Below, piece after piece: positions 31,278 through 43,652 of a DNA stretch of 64,000 bases. The stretch is from assembly GCF_000219625.1 (NCBI RefSeq), contig NC_018216.1, positions 682,001 to 746,000 on the forward strand, written 5' to 3'. The notes beneath the pieces are model-generated. The model was not told where the DNA came from, did no database searches, and saw nothing but the letters and a program-made list of their open reading frames with translations. The position numbers were made by a program, and so were the translations under genes. Position 1 is the first letter of the stretch; every line of letters starts with the position of its first letter. This DNA is from Zymoseptoria tritici IPO323 (lineage: Eukaryota; Ascomycota; Dothideomycetes; Mycosphaerellales; Mycosphaerellaceae).

Positions 31278-32756
31278 TCATTTGTATGGGTCTCTCCAAA
31301 GCTCTGGATCATCCTTGACGCGATCCTCCTCGACAATGGGCCCTCTCAACGCCCTCTCCTCCTTCTGCTTCTGCAGCCGCTCCGCTCGCGTCGTGAAAGT
31401 CGCGGTGACAGGCGTGATCATCTTGTCTGGCATGTAAGCACTGTACGGCGTCGCCTGACCCGTCACTGGGCCTAGCATGCGTCCCTTCGTCTCGAGCACA
31501 GTCGTCTTGACATTCCAAGCTCGCGGTGAGGTTGGGAAGTGGTTTTGATACTCTCGGAAGGGTAGCGCCTTGTCGGTGTTGATAACGGGCACATTCGGTC
31601 TGCGAGGAGGCGGGCTGAGCCGCGTAACCTCTGGCCTTTGAGGACTTGCTTCTGGAATGGATCTTGCAGCGTCCATATGACTGTAGTCGTCGTACTCGTC
31701 GCCTTCGCGCCAGCTCCTCATCGTTGCTGGCGAGATCGGATAGTGCTGGCTATCAATGGTATGAGCCGACGGCGGCTCAGGTGGAACGCCAGGATCAGTG
31801 TAGAAGCGAGGCGATAGTGGCGTTCGAGCGCCGTCACTGTTGTCGTCCTTCATCGGACCACTGATCTGAAGGTCCTTGAGTGATCTCCTCAGCTTGCTCT
31901 TCGTCTGCTTGGGCACTCCAGTGTTGATCATCTGGGCGTTGCCGATTGACACAACTCGTGCATCTCGATTCCTCACGGGAGACTGATGCTGCTGATGACT
32001 TGGCGATAGGGGTGCGTTCGGGTAGTTTGGAGGTGGATATATCGCACGCATAGCTGGAGATATCGGTGTCCGTGGGCTTGCGGGATATGGCTCACTCCGC
32101 GGCGCGGCAGAGTTCAATCGAAGATGGGTCGGTATGTTCGTACGACGTTGCGGTGGAACTGGTTGTCGGATCGCTGGAACGTTGTTGACCGCTACTGCGT
32201 CGACTCCTTGTGTTCTCGCCTCTTCAAATTCGTACACATGACCATAAAATCGGGCCAAATCGTCCTCTTGTCGTTCGCGATCTTTCCGTATAACTGTCGG
32301 GTCGAAACTTGCCACACTCTCCGTCGCTGGAGATCTCATTCTACTTGTCCCGCTTCTGATGCTGCTCGTCGCGCTCTTCATCCTCCTAGCACCTCCCCAG
32401 CCTCGCAGGCTGTGTGTTGCCTGTGGCGAGTCGAATGTTCTTCCCATCTGTTTCACCAATTCGATTGGCCTTACGCCTCCGCTCAAGGCCTGCTTCCGTC
32501 GGCTTCTCCCAACTGTGAGCAGCAGTGTGGTAATTATCAGGATAGTCGCAAAGTACGCTCCGACCACGCCGATGACCTGATAAGGCAGTAGTGACCTGTC
32601 TCTCGATGCGTTCGCTGAGAACGGTGGACCGTCTTCGGGTGACGGCGCAGGACCTAGATCGATGTCGACCGTCCAGAGATCCGCGCTCGCATACGACGTC
32701 GTGGATAGCAGCACAAGAGCGCTATAGCTGAGGTAAACGCTGCTGCCTCTGCCCAT
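31278..32756 (-). CDS. Fungal single-span membrane protein, unknown function
   Basis: An intronless 492-aa protein from ATG 32756 (upstream codons of the frame lack an ATG). A signal peptide (about 1-26, SYALVLLSTTSYASA-like) is followed by a short extracellular part with an N-glycosylation site, one transmembrane helix (IGVVGAYFATILIITTLLL, about 62-82) and a long cytosolic tail rich in Pro, Ser and Arg with repeated SP sites and a basic C-terminus. This is the layout of conserved ascomycete surface proteins with phosphorylated tails, but I cannot name one. It is convergent with nothing nearby, and 377 bp of featureless flank separate it from the HET gene. Confidence 0.75.
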   Translation of the reverse strand: MGRGSSVYLSYSALVLLSTTSYASADLWTVDIDLGPAPSPEDGPPFSANASRDRSLLPYQVIGVVGAYFATILIITTLLLTVGRSRRKQALSGGVRPIELVKQMGRTFDSPQATHSLRGWGGARRMKSATSSIRSGTSRMRSPATESVASFDPTVIRKDRERQEDDLARFYGHVYEFEEARTQGVDAVAVNNVPAIRQPVPPQRRTNIPTHLRLNSAAPRSEPYPASPRTPISPAMRAIYPPPNYPNAPLSPSHQQHQSPVRNRDARVVSIGNAQMINTGVPKQTKSKLRRSLKDLQISGPMKDDNSDGARTPLSPRFYTDPGVPPEPPSAHTIDSQHYPISPATMRSWREGDEYDDYSHMDAARSIPEASPQRPEVTRLSPPPRRPNVPVINTDKALPFREYQNHFPTSPRAWNVKTTVLETKGRMLGPVTGQATPYSAYMPDKMITPVTATFTTRAERLQKQKEERALRGPIVEEDRVKDDPELWRDPYK

Positions 32757-33133
32757 GTTGCGCAAAGATACGAGAGATGACAATGAAATGGAGGGAAGTC
32801 GGCCAGCAACTTACTTTACCAGGAGCGAGGAAGCACTTGGGCGCCCAGGTATACATAACGCTCACTTGCCAGTCGACTGCTGGCTGCAGCTCTCGAGGAT
32901 GATGTGCGGTGGTGGACAGCATGTTCGAGAGCTGATTGGCGAAGTTGGGCGCTTACAGGATGTGAGAGGCGCGCCAAGCAGAAACTTTCCGCAGGCGCTT
33001 AAAGCACATCTCATGGACCTTCGGACCCCTCGACCTCTCTCGATGCGACGAGACAAACCTAGCATTTGAGTGTGATGAAAGGTTGGGTATGAGTGGTCGT
33101 TGCTTCCGGCTATCTACGACACACAGGTTCTCC
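32757..33133. other. Gap between two minus-strand genes
   Basis: Promoter of the membrane-protein gene and 3' flank of the HET gene. No other feature seen. Confidence 0.5.
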
Positions 33134-35062
33134 TCACACAATCTCGAATGCAATGTCACGTCGATTCTCTGCACGATGCTGCTGCATTGCCTGACCGTCC
33201 ATAATGCCATGTACATAGCATTCGCCGATGAATTTGTACCTTCCGTCGCGCAGCGGTCGTAGCACGAACGGCGTCTGCCCTCCGAACAGGACAGCGATTA
33301 CATCCTCCTCTCGCAGTCCCATCGGACCCAGCCCAATTCGGCCGGCCTCAGTAGTGAAGAACGAGCGCGACCATGAAGTTTTCTCAAACTTGGCGAAGTA
33401 CCGTATCGCCATTTCTGTTTCCTTTCCATACTGTGTCATTGACGGCCACTGCGGTGGTGGTGGGGGCTTCAAGTGTCTCCCAATGTAGACCAGAAAAGCA
33501 GAAAAGTCGCCAGCATTGATACGCTCACCCTCGAAGTGCCGCCAATCCCTGCCTCCAATGAGGCACATGCCTATGTCTTCGGACATGCCTGGTGTCTGCG
33601 CAGCTCGGACAGTTTGAGCAAGCCTAAAGATGGTCGTGAGCGTGCGTTGAACGTTGTCTGGACACGTTTCTGGCCCGGAACGTTGAACATCCATAGGTCC
33701 GGTCTGTTTCGCGACAATGTCGGCCACGATTCCTTCTAGCGTGAGGACATTTGGATCAATGTTCGAGCTGAACGGTAGCACGCGAGCGCTTCTTCCACCG
33801 TCAGGAGAGTGGTTCGATGCAAGTAGTGAGGCATCGAAGGCCATGCCACGGCTTTGCGTGAAGTCAACTACCCAAGACGGCCAGCGCGAACCTTGACTGG
33901 CGCAGCTTTGGATCAATCCAAGTGCTTTGACGTGCCCAGACTGTTCGATCATTGCCCGCGTCGCGTCTCGGAAGACTTCCATGTCGGACTTCCCTTCATA
34001 CACAGGCTTCAGGAGGAGGGGACACTCCGCCGAACTTTGCTGGAGCATGCCTAGAAGCGCATAGATCTTGTCCCTCGGCACGGTCGCATCCAGATCTCGA
34101 GTCCTCAGGTAGATGCTGTATAGATCGCGTGTATTCGCATCGTGAACACGACTGGGCACAGCTGCACGGTCGACAAGTGCCCAGAGCATGGCGGCTTTTG
34201 ACAGTGACGGTACTTTGCGCAGTGATGTTGGGAGAAGATGGCGACTATGCTCCAACCAAGCGGCGGCTTGTAACACGTCAATCATATCGATGGTTGAAGG
34301 CCCATAGTGACAAAGGCTTTGGGCTGCCAATGCAGCTTCCTGCGCGACCCAAAGTCGTGAGAACCAATCGCTGGCGAAGAAGGCGGCCAAAGAAGTCAGG
34401 TGAATGCCAGTATCGACGTAGCTCTCCGCCGCGCCCTGACGAACGGTTGAATGGACTGAATCCCAAATCGAGCGATCGTTCCGACAATGACTTCGAAGAT
34501 CGTGCACTACGCTCCGCAGCGCTTTGATGGCTTCGCCGGCATTTCCGTGATCGTCTCCGAGCCATATGAGGTTTCTCCAAGCGCGGGAGTAAATTGAGCC
34601 CATTAGGCTAATTTGGTGAGGCTTCTCACGGTCTGAGTCTTGTCGGATCGAAATGGCGTCGATCCAGAGAAGTCTATTGATGTCAGGAAGGCGCATCCGG
34701 TAGAGGACGCCAGCTGCACTGGCTGTCACTGCAACAGGTCGTTCATCAATTTCGATCGTCTTCTCCAATGTCGATCTTCCCCAGCAATATGACACAGTTT
34801 CGAACGGGACAGTTGCATGTGACAAGGGCGTATAGATCAGCGAGCAGCGCATCGGATCTGAAGGCTGGCCAGCGAGAACATTGACGAGACGGATCTCCTT
34901 GCTCTGCGGATCGAGGTCGCGACACCGGCACTGACCGGCTCGAGAAACATCCATCGGACGACTGAGCTCCTGGTCGCGCCATTGTTCTCGAGACGATGGA
35001 CTGGTGACTGGCCGAGGGCTTGTTGCTTCCGTAGACTTTTTCGACTTTCTGAAAAACCCCAT
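33134..35062 (-). CDS. HET-domain (heterokaryon incompatibility) protein
   Basis: An intronless 642-aa protein from ATG 35062; the frame continues upstream without an ATG. A HET domain spans about 87-245 with the usual cores FETVSYCWG, LLWIDAISIRQD and IYSRAWRNLIWLGD. The C-terminus, including GQTPFVLRPLRDGRYKFIGECYVHGIMDG, is the common end of the large fungal HET-only class. HET proteins can trigger cell death when unlike strains fuse, but most family members have unknown roles and no partner gene (NACHT, STAND or HeLo type) lies nearby. The N-terminal 40 residues are Ser/Lys/Arg rich. Confidence 0.92.
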   Translation of the reverse strand: MGFFRKSKKSTEATSPRPVTSPSSREQWRDQELSRPMDVSRAGQCRCRDLDPQSKEIRLVNVLAGQPSDPMRCSLIYTPLSHATVPFETVSYCWGRSTLEKTIEIDERPVAVTASAAGVLYRMRLPDINRLLWIDAISIRQDSDREKPHQISLMGSIYSRAWRNLIWLGDDHGNAGEAIKALRSVVHDLRSHCRNDRSIWDSVHSTVRQGAAESYVDTGIHLTSLAAFFASDWFSRLWVAQEAALAAQSLCHYGPSTIDMIDVLQAAAWLEHSRHLLPTSLRKVPSLSKAAMLWALVDRAAVPSRVHDANTRDLYSIYLRTRDLDATVPRDKIYALLGMLQQSSAECPLLLKPVYEGKSDMEVFRDATRAMIEQSGHVKALGLIQSCASQGSRWPSWVVDFTQSRGMAFDASLLASNHSPDGGRSARVLPFSSNIDPNVLTLEGIVADIVAKQTGPMDVQRSGPETCPDNVQRTLTTIFRLAQTVRAAQTPGMSEDIGMCLIGGRDWRHFEGERINAGDFSAFLVYIGRHLKPPPPPQWPSMTQYGKETEMAIRYFAKFEKTSWSRSFFTTEAGRIGLGPMGLREEDVIAVLFGGQTPFVLRPLRDGRYKFIGECYVHGIMDGQAMQQHRAENRRDIAFEIV

Positions 35063-35745
35063 GCTCAAAGATGTGAAAACAATTGTGTAGAGGACAGCAA
35101 TGCGAGAGAACAAATTACTTTATCTGTAGCCAGGCGGTCTACATACTATTCCGATCCATCGCTGCGTGCTGCATGGCTGCTTGGCGCGGCGCGTCGACAT
35201 AAGTCGAGAGCCTTCCTCATCCAACAGACTGGCGGCTACAGTTTCACGGTCCAATAATGGAGATGCCAGGCCACGAAGCGGATCCGACGCCATGGATATC
35301 CATACTCGGCATTTGATCATAGAAATGTACCTAGCATCGGGGGCTGGTGAACAGGCGCCTGCTGATAAGTGAGTGCAATGCTTGCGACATTGCAGGGCAG
35401 TATGTTCGCAAATTTCGACGGCGAAACTCGCGTTTCCGAGGCCGCAGTAACTTGGAGTCTGGCAAGGAGTCACTGTGACAATCTGTCGCCGAGGACGAGC
35501 GATGGTGCCAGCATGTTGGCGCCCAGAGGTGGAAGTGAACGAACATGTCGACGGGCTGAAGTGCTGGAGTGAGTAGAAGGAAGTCCTCGGCCAACCAAAG
35601 TGCAGTTGATGACTACTAGCCCGGCACGTTCCGCCATTTTTCCCATCGACTCTCCTGCACTGCTATTACAGCTCGACTTCAAGAAACCTACGCTCTTCAC
35701 ATCAGCCATTGGTGCCCGATACGACCGCTCCCATCAGCCGACAAG
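35063..35745. other. Gap between divergent HET gene and QCR6
   Basis: Shared 5' region of the two divergent genes. Short ORFs only. Confidence 0.5.
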
Positions 35746-36484
35746 ATGGGTATCTTTGATTATGTCTCCGATCTTTACGCCGCCATGAGCGTCCAGACCG
35801 CCGAGGCCGAGGAGCCGCAAAAGGATGATGGTAAGGACATTCGCAATGCGCCGCTGCATATGCAATCCGGAAGAGCCTGACTGGTGGATTGAGCGTGCGC
35901 GCCTGAGAATTCAAGGCTGACTAGATTGCGATAACAGGTGGCGACGAGGGCTCCGAAGGCGAGGACAACAAGGAAGAGCAGAGCGAGGACAGTGAAGAGA
36001 GTGGCGAGGCCGAGGAGGGCGGAGACGATGCTGAAGAAGAAGAAGAAGAGGAGGAGGAGGATGAGGAGGAGGATGAGCCAGAAGACATCAAGCCCAAGCT
36101 CGAGGAAGGTAAGTTCATGGCTCGATCATGCACACATTTTGCGCGTATAGCGGTCACGCTGCGAATCACCCCATTGCCCACCGGCGCCCACACATTTGGA
36201 CTCGCAAACGAGACGATGATAGCATGCTGACCGCAGCGTGGAACAGAATGCCTCAAGACTTCCGCATGTGCGCCGTTGAAGCACCATTACGATGAGTGCG
36301 CCGAGCGTGTGCAGCACCAAACCGAGCAGCACGGAAAGGCAGAGGAGGACTGTGTTGAGGAGTGTAAGTCGAGCATACCTGATCCTGCGGAAACGAGCGC
36401 TTAGACTGACATGATGTAGTCTTCCACATGATGCACTGCGCCAGTCAGTGTGCTGCACCGAAGCTGTTCAGGCAGCTACGGTAG
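35746..36484 (+). CDS. QCR6: Cytochrome bc1 complex subunit 6 (acidic hinge protein)
   Basis: Exons 35746-35830, 35938-36108, 36247-36363 and 36420-36484 join in frame to 145 aa. The N-terminus MGIFDYVSDLYAAM is followed by a long Glu/Asp run (exon 2, about 30-75), then the hinge domain with paired cysteines: ECLKTSACAPLKHHYDEC and FFHMMHCASQCAAPKLF. The protein sits on the intermembrane-space face of complex III and helps cytochrome c1 meet cytochrome c; the cysteines form disulphides. Exon 3 begins after the CAG at 36244-36246, chosen because an earlier AG gives a different reading through the conserved ECLK. The acid run is longer than in yeast. Confidence 0.93.
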
Positions 36485-37115
36485 ACGATGGGAGGAATCC
36501 GAGTTTGGCTTCCCGCTTGCTACAGTATCCCTACGCCTGGTCAATGAAAAGAAACCGCAAAGATGCGAGCCAGCCAGAAACCCGAGGAGCATCCGCCTGT
36601 ATAGCAATCTCCATACACATGTACTATTCAGCACACTACGTGTCGTCCGTTCATTTGCAAGGAAGACGTGTCGCGGCTGCTCGATGAGCTCGGGCACACT
36701 CCGTTTACTGCGAACGAAATATGATGTGAAAAGCAGAGTTTCTCCTCTGTTACCGTCGTCAGGCTCTGTCAGAGCGATGATGGAACGGGTGAGCACGTCG
36801 CAGCAATGGTTCGTATCAGCTACCAAAATCCACGTCGTTCAAACAAGAGGTTTCCAATGCTTGAGCTGCTCACTTCAAACACATTCCGTGTTCGCTACGA
36901 ATATCTGTCGGCAGATCGGACATGGCGGAAATCCGCAATGGATTCCATGCCCCATGACGTTGACGTTGTTCGGCCAAAGGCTGAAGCTCCAGGTCCAGTC
37001 TCTAGAAAGCTCTCCTCGCTCCTTCGAAGAGGTAACTCAACAAACAACTGCTTCCTCTTCACAACTCACTCTGCTTGACCGCATTCGACCACAAATTCTC
37101 ACCTTCACACACAAC
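36485..37115. other. Gap: SOD2 promoter
   Basis: The frame of SOD2 is open upstream of its ATG for over 200 codons, but the sequence looks unlike protein and overlaps QCR6; I treat it as chance. No other element seen. Confidence 0.5.
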
Positions 37116-37938
37116 ATGGCCGCCACTCTACTCCGTCAAAACGCTCTGCGTACCGCCATTCGATCCGCTGCTCCATCGACCGCGAAGCGAGCAGCTCTCG
37201 CAAGCACCACCTTCACTCGCGGCAAAGCCACTCTCCCAGATCTCGCCTGTACGATTATTCCAAGAATTCCCATGCTTTTGGAAGCTTGTTGCCTGATGAC
37301 TGACACATGAATGCTATCAGACGATTATGGCGCCCTCGAGCCAGCGATTTCCGGCCAGATCATGGAGCTCCACCACTCCAAGCACCACAACACTTACGTG
37401 ACCTCATACAACACCCAGATCGAGAAACTGCAAGAGGCGCAAGCGAAGGGTGATATTCAGGCTCAGATCGCCATTCAGCCGATGATCAATTTCCACGGAG
37501 GTGAGAGAGAATGCATGAACCTCCCGATCGGACTTCATGACTGATACAATGCCAGGCGGCCACACCAACCACACTCTCTTCTGGGAGAACCTCGCACCCA
37601 AGGCTCAAGGTGGTGGCGAGCCACCAAGCGGCGCTCTCTCCAAGTCCATTGACTCGCACTTCGGCTCGCTCGACAAGCTCAAGGAGAAGATGAACACTGC
37701 TCTTGCTGGCATTCAAGGCTCTGGCTGGGCCTGGTTGGTGCAAGACACTCAGACCGGAGCCATTCAGATCAAGACGTACGCGAACCAGGACCCAGTTGTG
37801 GGCCAGTTCCGTCCACTCCTCGGGATCGACGCGTGGGAGCATGCGTACTATCTCCAGTACCAGAACCGCAAGGCCGAGTACTTCGGTGCTATCTGGGATG
37901 TGATCAACTGGAAGGCGGCAGAGAAGAGGTTCCAGTAG
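37116..37938 (+). CDS. SOD2: Mitochondrial manganese superoxide dismutase
   Basis: Exons 37116-37248, 37321-37500 and 37556-37938 give 231 aa. The first about 35 residues form a mitochondrial presequence ([19 protein letters not shown]). The mature enzyme shows the metal ligands in order: His in [13 protein letters not shown], His in [11 protein letters not shown], and Asp and His in [11 protein letters not shown], with the second-sphere GSGWAWLV. It converts superoxide to peroxide and oxygen in the matrix as a tetramer. Donors are GTACGA and GTGAGA. It lies about 0.6 kb downstream of QCR6, same strand. Confidence 0.96.
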
Positions 37939-38294
37939 ATGTGGGAAGGCTGAACGAAAGACCCTTGCGCCAGACTGTGTATAATACGAACGGCTCTAAG
38001 ATGAGTTAATACCTGTTCCGAATCCAATTGCACAACAGTGGACATACGCAGAAAGTTGACTGAATTGGCACTTGAGAGTCTTCCATGATCTTGTGTTACC
38101 CACTCCCAGCCAAAGCAATTAGTATCGGCGAGAAATGCACCACTATCAACACACAGAACAATGCTAAAGAGCTTCAGAACAAACTTGCGAGTTCAATGAG
38201 AACGAAGATGCCCGCATCGGCGCTTGGAACGCAAAACAAATCCAACCCCACGAAGTACGCCATGACCACGAAACGACACCCAAGACCAAGCTCA
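37939..38294. other. Gap between convergent genes
   Basis: 3' flanks of SOD2 and the heptad-repeat gene. Nothing else seen. Confidence 0.5.
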
Positions 38295-39173
38295 TCACGC
38301 TCGAACAGCACCAGTCGCTATGTCAGCCGACATCATGGCCTCTCTCAAAGGCCCGTACTCGAGCAACTTCTGCCCGCCAGATTTCGATCCTTCTTCGAGC
38401 GACCTTCCCCCTCGACTCAGCTGACTTCCTTTTCCCTGCGGCACGTTGTTGTTGTTGTTGTTGTTGCCACCAAGATATCGTCCTCGGTGGTCCTGGTGCC
38501 CGTTCGCCATCGCCGTGTTCGACACCGCCGTCGCGCTCCTCTCCGCCGCCCTGGCACTCCGCTCGGCAGCCTGAGCCGCTCGCAACGTCGCCTGTGCGGA
38601 CTGGATCGTCGCGTCGGCACTCCTGTTCGTGGCTTTGGCAGCGCTCTGGGTGGCATGGGCAGAGCTCTGGGTGGCCTTTGCTGAAGTTTGCGTCGCTCTG
38701 GCAGAAGTTCGCGTTGCCTCTGCCGAGCTTTTCGTTGCGTTGCAAGAATTCTGTGTGGCTCTTGCGGACGCAGCAGTCGGCAATAAAGCGCAGATGGTGG
38801 CTACAGATGCAGCCGCTGCCCAGAGGGACTTCTTCCGGTACCATTCTTTATCTGGGCTTGGTCTCGCCTGACTAGGTGGTGAGTCTCTTCGGCGACGAGG
38901 CGATGGAGAGCGGGAGTAGTATTCATATCGTCGAGGTCGTCGACGCTCTTCCCGACGGACTGGGGATGGAGACCGGGATGAGCTCGAAGAGTATGAGTAA
39001 CGACGTCCTCTGGATCGTGGTCTGAAGCTCATGGTCTGGTCGGTGTTGGGCTTGCTGCGTGGGGAGTCTCTTTGCTGATGCTTCTCATCTACAGATCTTC
39101 GACGACCTTGACGAGGAGGAGTCCAGTTCGAGGGCTCTTTTGACGGCCCTTGCGGTGAGCTTGGGGCGGACAT
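38295..39173 (-). CDS. RS-rich protein with 12 Ala-Thr heptad repeats
   Basis: A 292-aa frame from ATG 39173. Residues 1-110 are Ser/Arg/Pro rich with RSPSPVRR and RSPSPRRRR, like RS domains. Residues about 115-135 form one hydrophobic stretch (AAAASVATICALLPTAASA). Residues 137-222 are twelve 7-residue units of the type A-T-x-x-S-A-x. A poly-Asn run encoded by a GTT-type microsatellite (38440-38464) and a Gly/Ser tail follow. The strict 7-residue period suggests one helix with an Ala face, a coiled coil or membrane-lying helix. I do not recognise the family; a further 3' exon cannot be excluded. Confidence 0.6.
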   Translation of the reverse strand: MSAPSSPQGPSKEPSNWTPPRQGRRRSVDEKHQQRDSPRSKPNTDQTMSFRPRSRGRRYSYSSSSSRSPSPVRREERRRPRRYEYYSRSPSPRRRRDSPPSQARPSPDKEWYRKKSLWAAAASVATICALLPTAASARATQNSCNATKSSAEATRTSARATQTSAKATQSSAHATQSAAKATNRSADATIQSAQATLRAAQAAERSARAAERSATAVSNTAMANGHQDHRGRYLGGNNNNNNNVPQGKGSQLSRGGRSLEEGSKSGGQKLLEYGPLREAMMSADIATGAVRA

Positions 39174-40197
39174 GGCTGTGAATTTGTCGATTTGTGTGGG
39201 ATTGAAAGGATTGACAATTCACGCCTCTCTGCAAGTGTCAGCTCCCGGTCGTGAAGCAAGACATGATTGTAGAGGTGATACACGTGGCGACACACAGCTG
39301 ACTTTATAGTCGGCAGCACCATCACAGATCGAATGGCGTTATTTCTGTCACCTCGTCATACCGCAGTCGCATATGGCGAGGCAGGCAGCGGAGAACACCT
39401 GAGGAAAGGATTATCCATGGACAAATCACTCGCTGGCAGCTGTCATTTGATTTTGTTGTAGGGCATATCCCAGCAAGAGATGCTGCTTTCGGTAATCTCA
39501 TCCCGTGGCAACTGCCCAATGTGAAGAGGCCACATCTGAACACCGCGTGAGATCAGTCCGTGGGGTGCAGCGAGTTGCCGGACGTGGAGGGTTGTTGAGA
39601 TCGAAACCGAACACCTGGTCCGATAGACGCATGACGATGAGGCAGGCACATCAGGCCTCGCGCTCAGTCAGCCCGATGGCTGGCTAGTGCCTGGAAGGTG
39701 AGCTGAGGGCTTCAGTTCTGTCTGTCATCGACATGTGGAGATGGACACTACTCTCCGTCCACCGCAAGGCAAGGACCGAGCCGCCGTTAATATGCCATCG
39801 CTACTTTCTGGACGTTTAGTCCAGCAGCGAGCCACAGAGTCCGACGATGGGCCATGAGCCGATGCCCATCATCCAGCATCAACCTTGTTCGACCCGGTAT
39901 ATGGAATGTGCCCGGTTTGACAACACGTCAAGTCGGAAAAGGTCGGTGAAGACAAGCTCGTGGGGGTACTCAATTCGAACTGAATCTTGCCAACAGGTGT
40001 GATCTGAACACAAGGGCGACCCAACTGGTAAAAGTTGTCGAGAGGTCGTGACACCGTGCGGGATTCTTCAAGAATGGATACCCCTGTGGTGCTTCTTACA
40101 GACCCGAGAATTTCAGGGAACTTGATATTGAGGGAGCGTCGGTGACCATACGGTGATATGCATCCATATGTACAGCAGTCTCGCCTTGATGATATGC
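39174..40197. other. Gap without recognisable gene
   Basis: Promoter of the RS/heptad gene at left and 3' flank of the cyclase gene at right. ORFs are short and on both strands; no RNA gene seen. Confidence 0.5.
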
Positions 40198-41403
40198 CTA
40201 AAAGATGGCAAGCGCATTCGGCGGAGAGCCAACACCGCCGGGCACATTCAACGGCACCGAGGTCAACAAGAAAGTATATCTGTTCAACTTGGCCGCAGTC
40301 TCGGACAACGCCTTCAAGTCCCAGAGCTCACCAATGCTCATACCGAACAGGCCCAAGAAGTACTGGTGCAAAACCAAGTCCGACACAGGAGCCTCCTTGC
40401 CGTTGATGTTCGGTGGAATGTGCTCGAACCTAAATACGAGTTGGGACAACGGTCAGCGATGCTTAGACAATGATGACTGGACGATTCCAAGACTCGGCAT
40501 AGCCCGAGACAGTCTCTGACGCTGCGAGTCTTGTACTTTTCAAGAACTTACGCGATCATGTCTCCCGCCACAGCTGCGAAGTGCTTGTTCCAGAACCATT
40601 TGGCCGTCTCTTCGTTTCCGGTCACACCGCAGACTCGATGAGAGCCCATCAGTTCCGCTTGCTTCTCGCCGGAGATGCCAGTGAGGGCTTCGGTGAAGCC
40701 AGAGCGGATGATGATCACGTCGCCCTGCTTGAACTCCACACCCTGCTTCTTGGCGATTGCCTCGATGTCCTCGACGGTGATCTTGTCGTCGTTGAAAGGG
40801 TTGAATGAGCGGCCTTGCTCGTCAGCCCATTTCTTGAAGTCTATAAAGACGCCGCGAGCGACCATGCCTCCTCGCTTGTGCCATTGATTGAGAGTGGGAA
40901 GCTTTCCCTCGGTGTCCTCGTTGCCGTGCTCTTGCGTCAATTCCTCGACACTGGTCTTCGTGCCATTATAGCCCGACTGGCTGGGCTGGTGGTGGAAGTG
41001 GACGAGCGAGTCCCATTGGGAGCTGCACTGCGTGTTGAATTCGAGCTCGTCATCGTAGCCGTGGCAATCGAGCGCACTGCCGACGAAGCTGACAACTTTG
41101 TGTACGAGTCCTTTGCGGCCGAATCCTGGTGTCTTGATGGCGCCGATGGGCCAGTTGAGGGAGACTGAGACTCCGTCTTTGGCTTCGGCGTAGGCGGCCT
41201 TGATGACCTCTGGCGTGAGGAAGTTGAGGGTTCCATAGATATCCTTTTTGCCGTCCTTGTCGAATACGCCCCATGCGCAACCTAGAGCTTGTCAGAATGC
41301 CAGTTTTGGAGGTTTGAAGATCTCAACCCGCGAATAGCAGCTCACCTTTGGGCATTCCCTCAACGTCCGGAAGGTCATCCCAATCTGGAACCTTGAAAGA
41401 CAT
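40198..41403 (-). CDS. Cyclase / kynurenine-formamidase-like family hydrolase
   Basis: Exons 41403-41346, 41281-40552 and 40429-40198 give 339 aa; donors GTGAGC and GTAAGT, junction phases 1 and 2. The sequence follows the fungal group of the putative cyclase family (Pfam PF04199): FNTQCSSQWDSLVHFHHQ stands where bacterial members have HxGTHxDxPxH, and GDVIIIRSGFTEAL and HFAAVAGDMIAFEHIPP (across junction 2) follow. The first metal-binding His of the bacterial motif is not obvious, as is usual in this fungal group. Substrate unknown; bacterial relatives hydrolyse N-formylkynurenine or cyclise polyketides. No signal peptide, so likely cytosolic. Confidence 0.88.
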
Positions 41404-43334
<1,931 letters not shown>

Positions 43335-43652
43335 TCGCAGGGGTCGGATTGTCAGCAGGAGCGTGCCGTGGCCGAGGTGTTGTAGACTACACACTTATGT
43401 AACAATATTCGTGGGAAACATTCTTCCCTTCTGCTGCATTACACATGACGAACCTGAATCTGCGGCCGTACGCTCACATTTCGGTCGTCGTAAGGACCAG
43501 GAATGCCCCAGAGTGAGGTACCTAAGCAAGCGAACATGTAAAGTCATGTAAAGTCATGAGCGTAGCTGCCCAGATGCAATAGCGGGCAAAGTGGTACTTC
43601 GCGTTCGATTGCTCCACCTCTCTCTGACCTCGGAACCCTACCCAACAGCAGC
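43335..43652. other. Gap between HEM15 and the paralogue pair
   Basis: Nothing beyond the 3' flank of HEM15 and the promoter of the next gene; a short direct repeat GTAAAGTCAT occurs twice at 43538-43557. Confidence 0.5.

Noticed and set aside
34278..34580. Arg/Ser-rich ORFs inside the HET gene and similar ones inside CLC, ITC1 and the RS/heptad gene
   Set aside because: Shadow frames of clear coding sequence.
36450..37115. Open frame of over 200 codons upstream of and in frame with the SOD2 ATG
   Set aside because: It overlaps QCR6, has no ATG of its own at a sensible place, and its translation is low in structure; the SOD2 presequence begins well at 37116.
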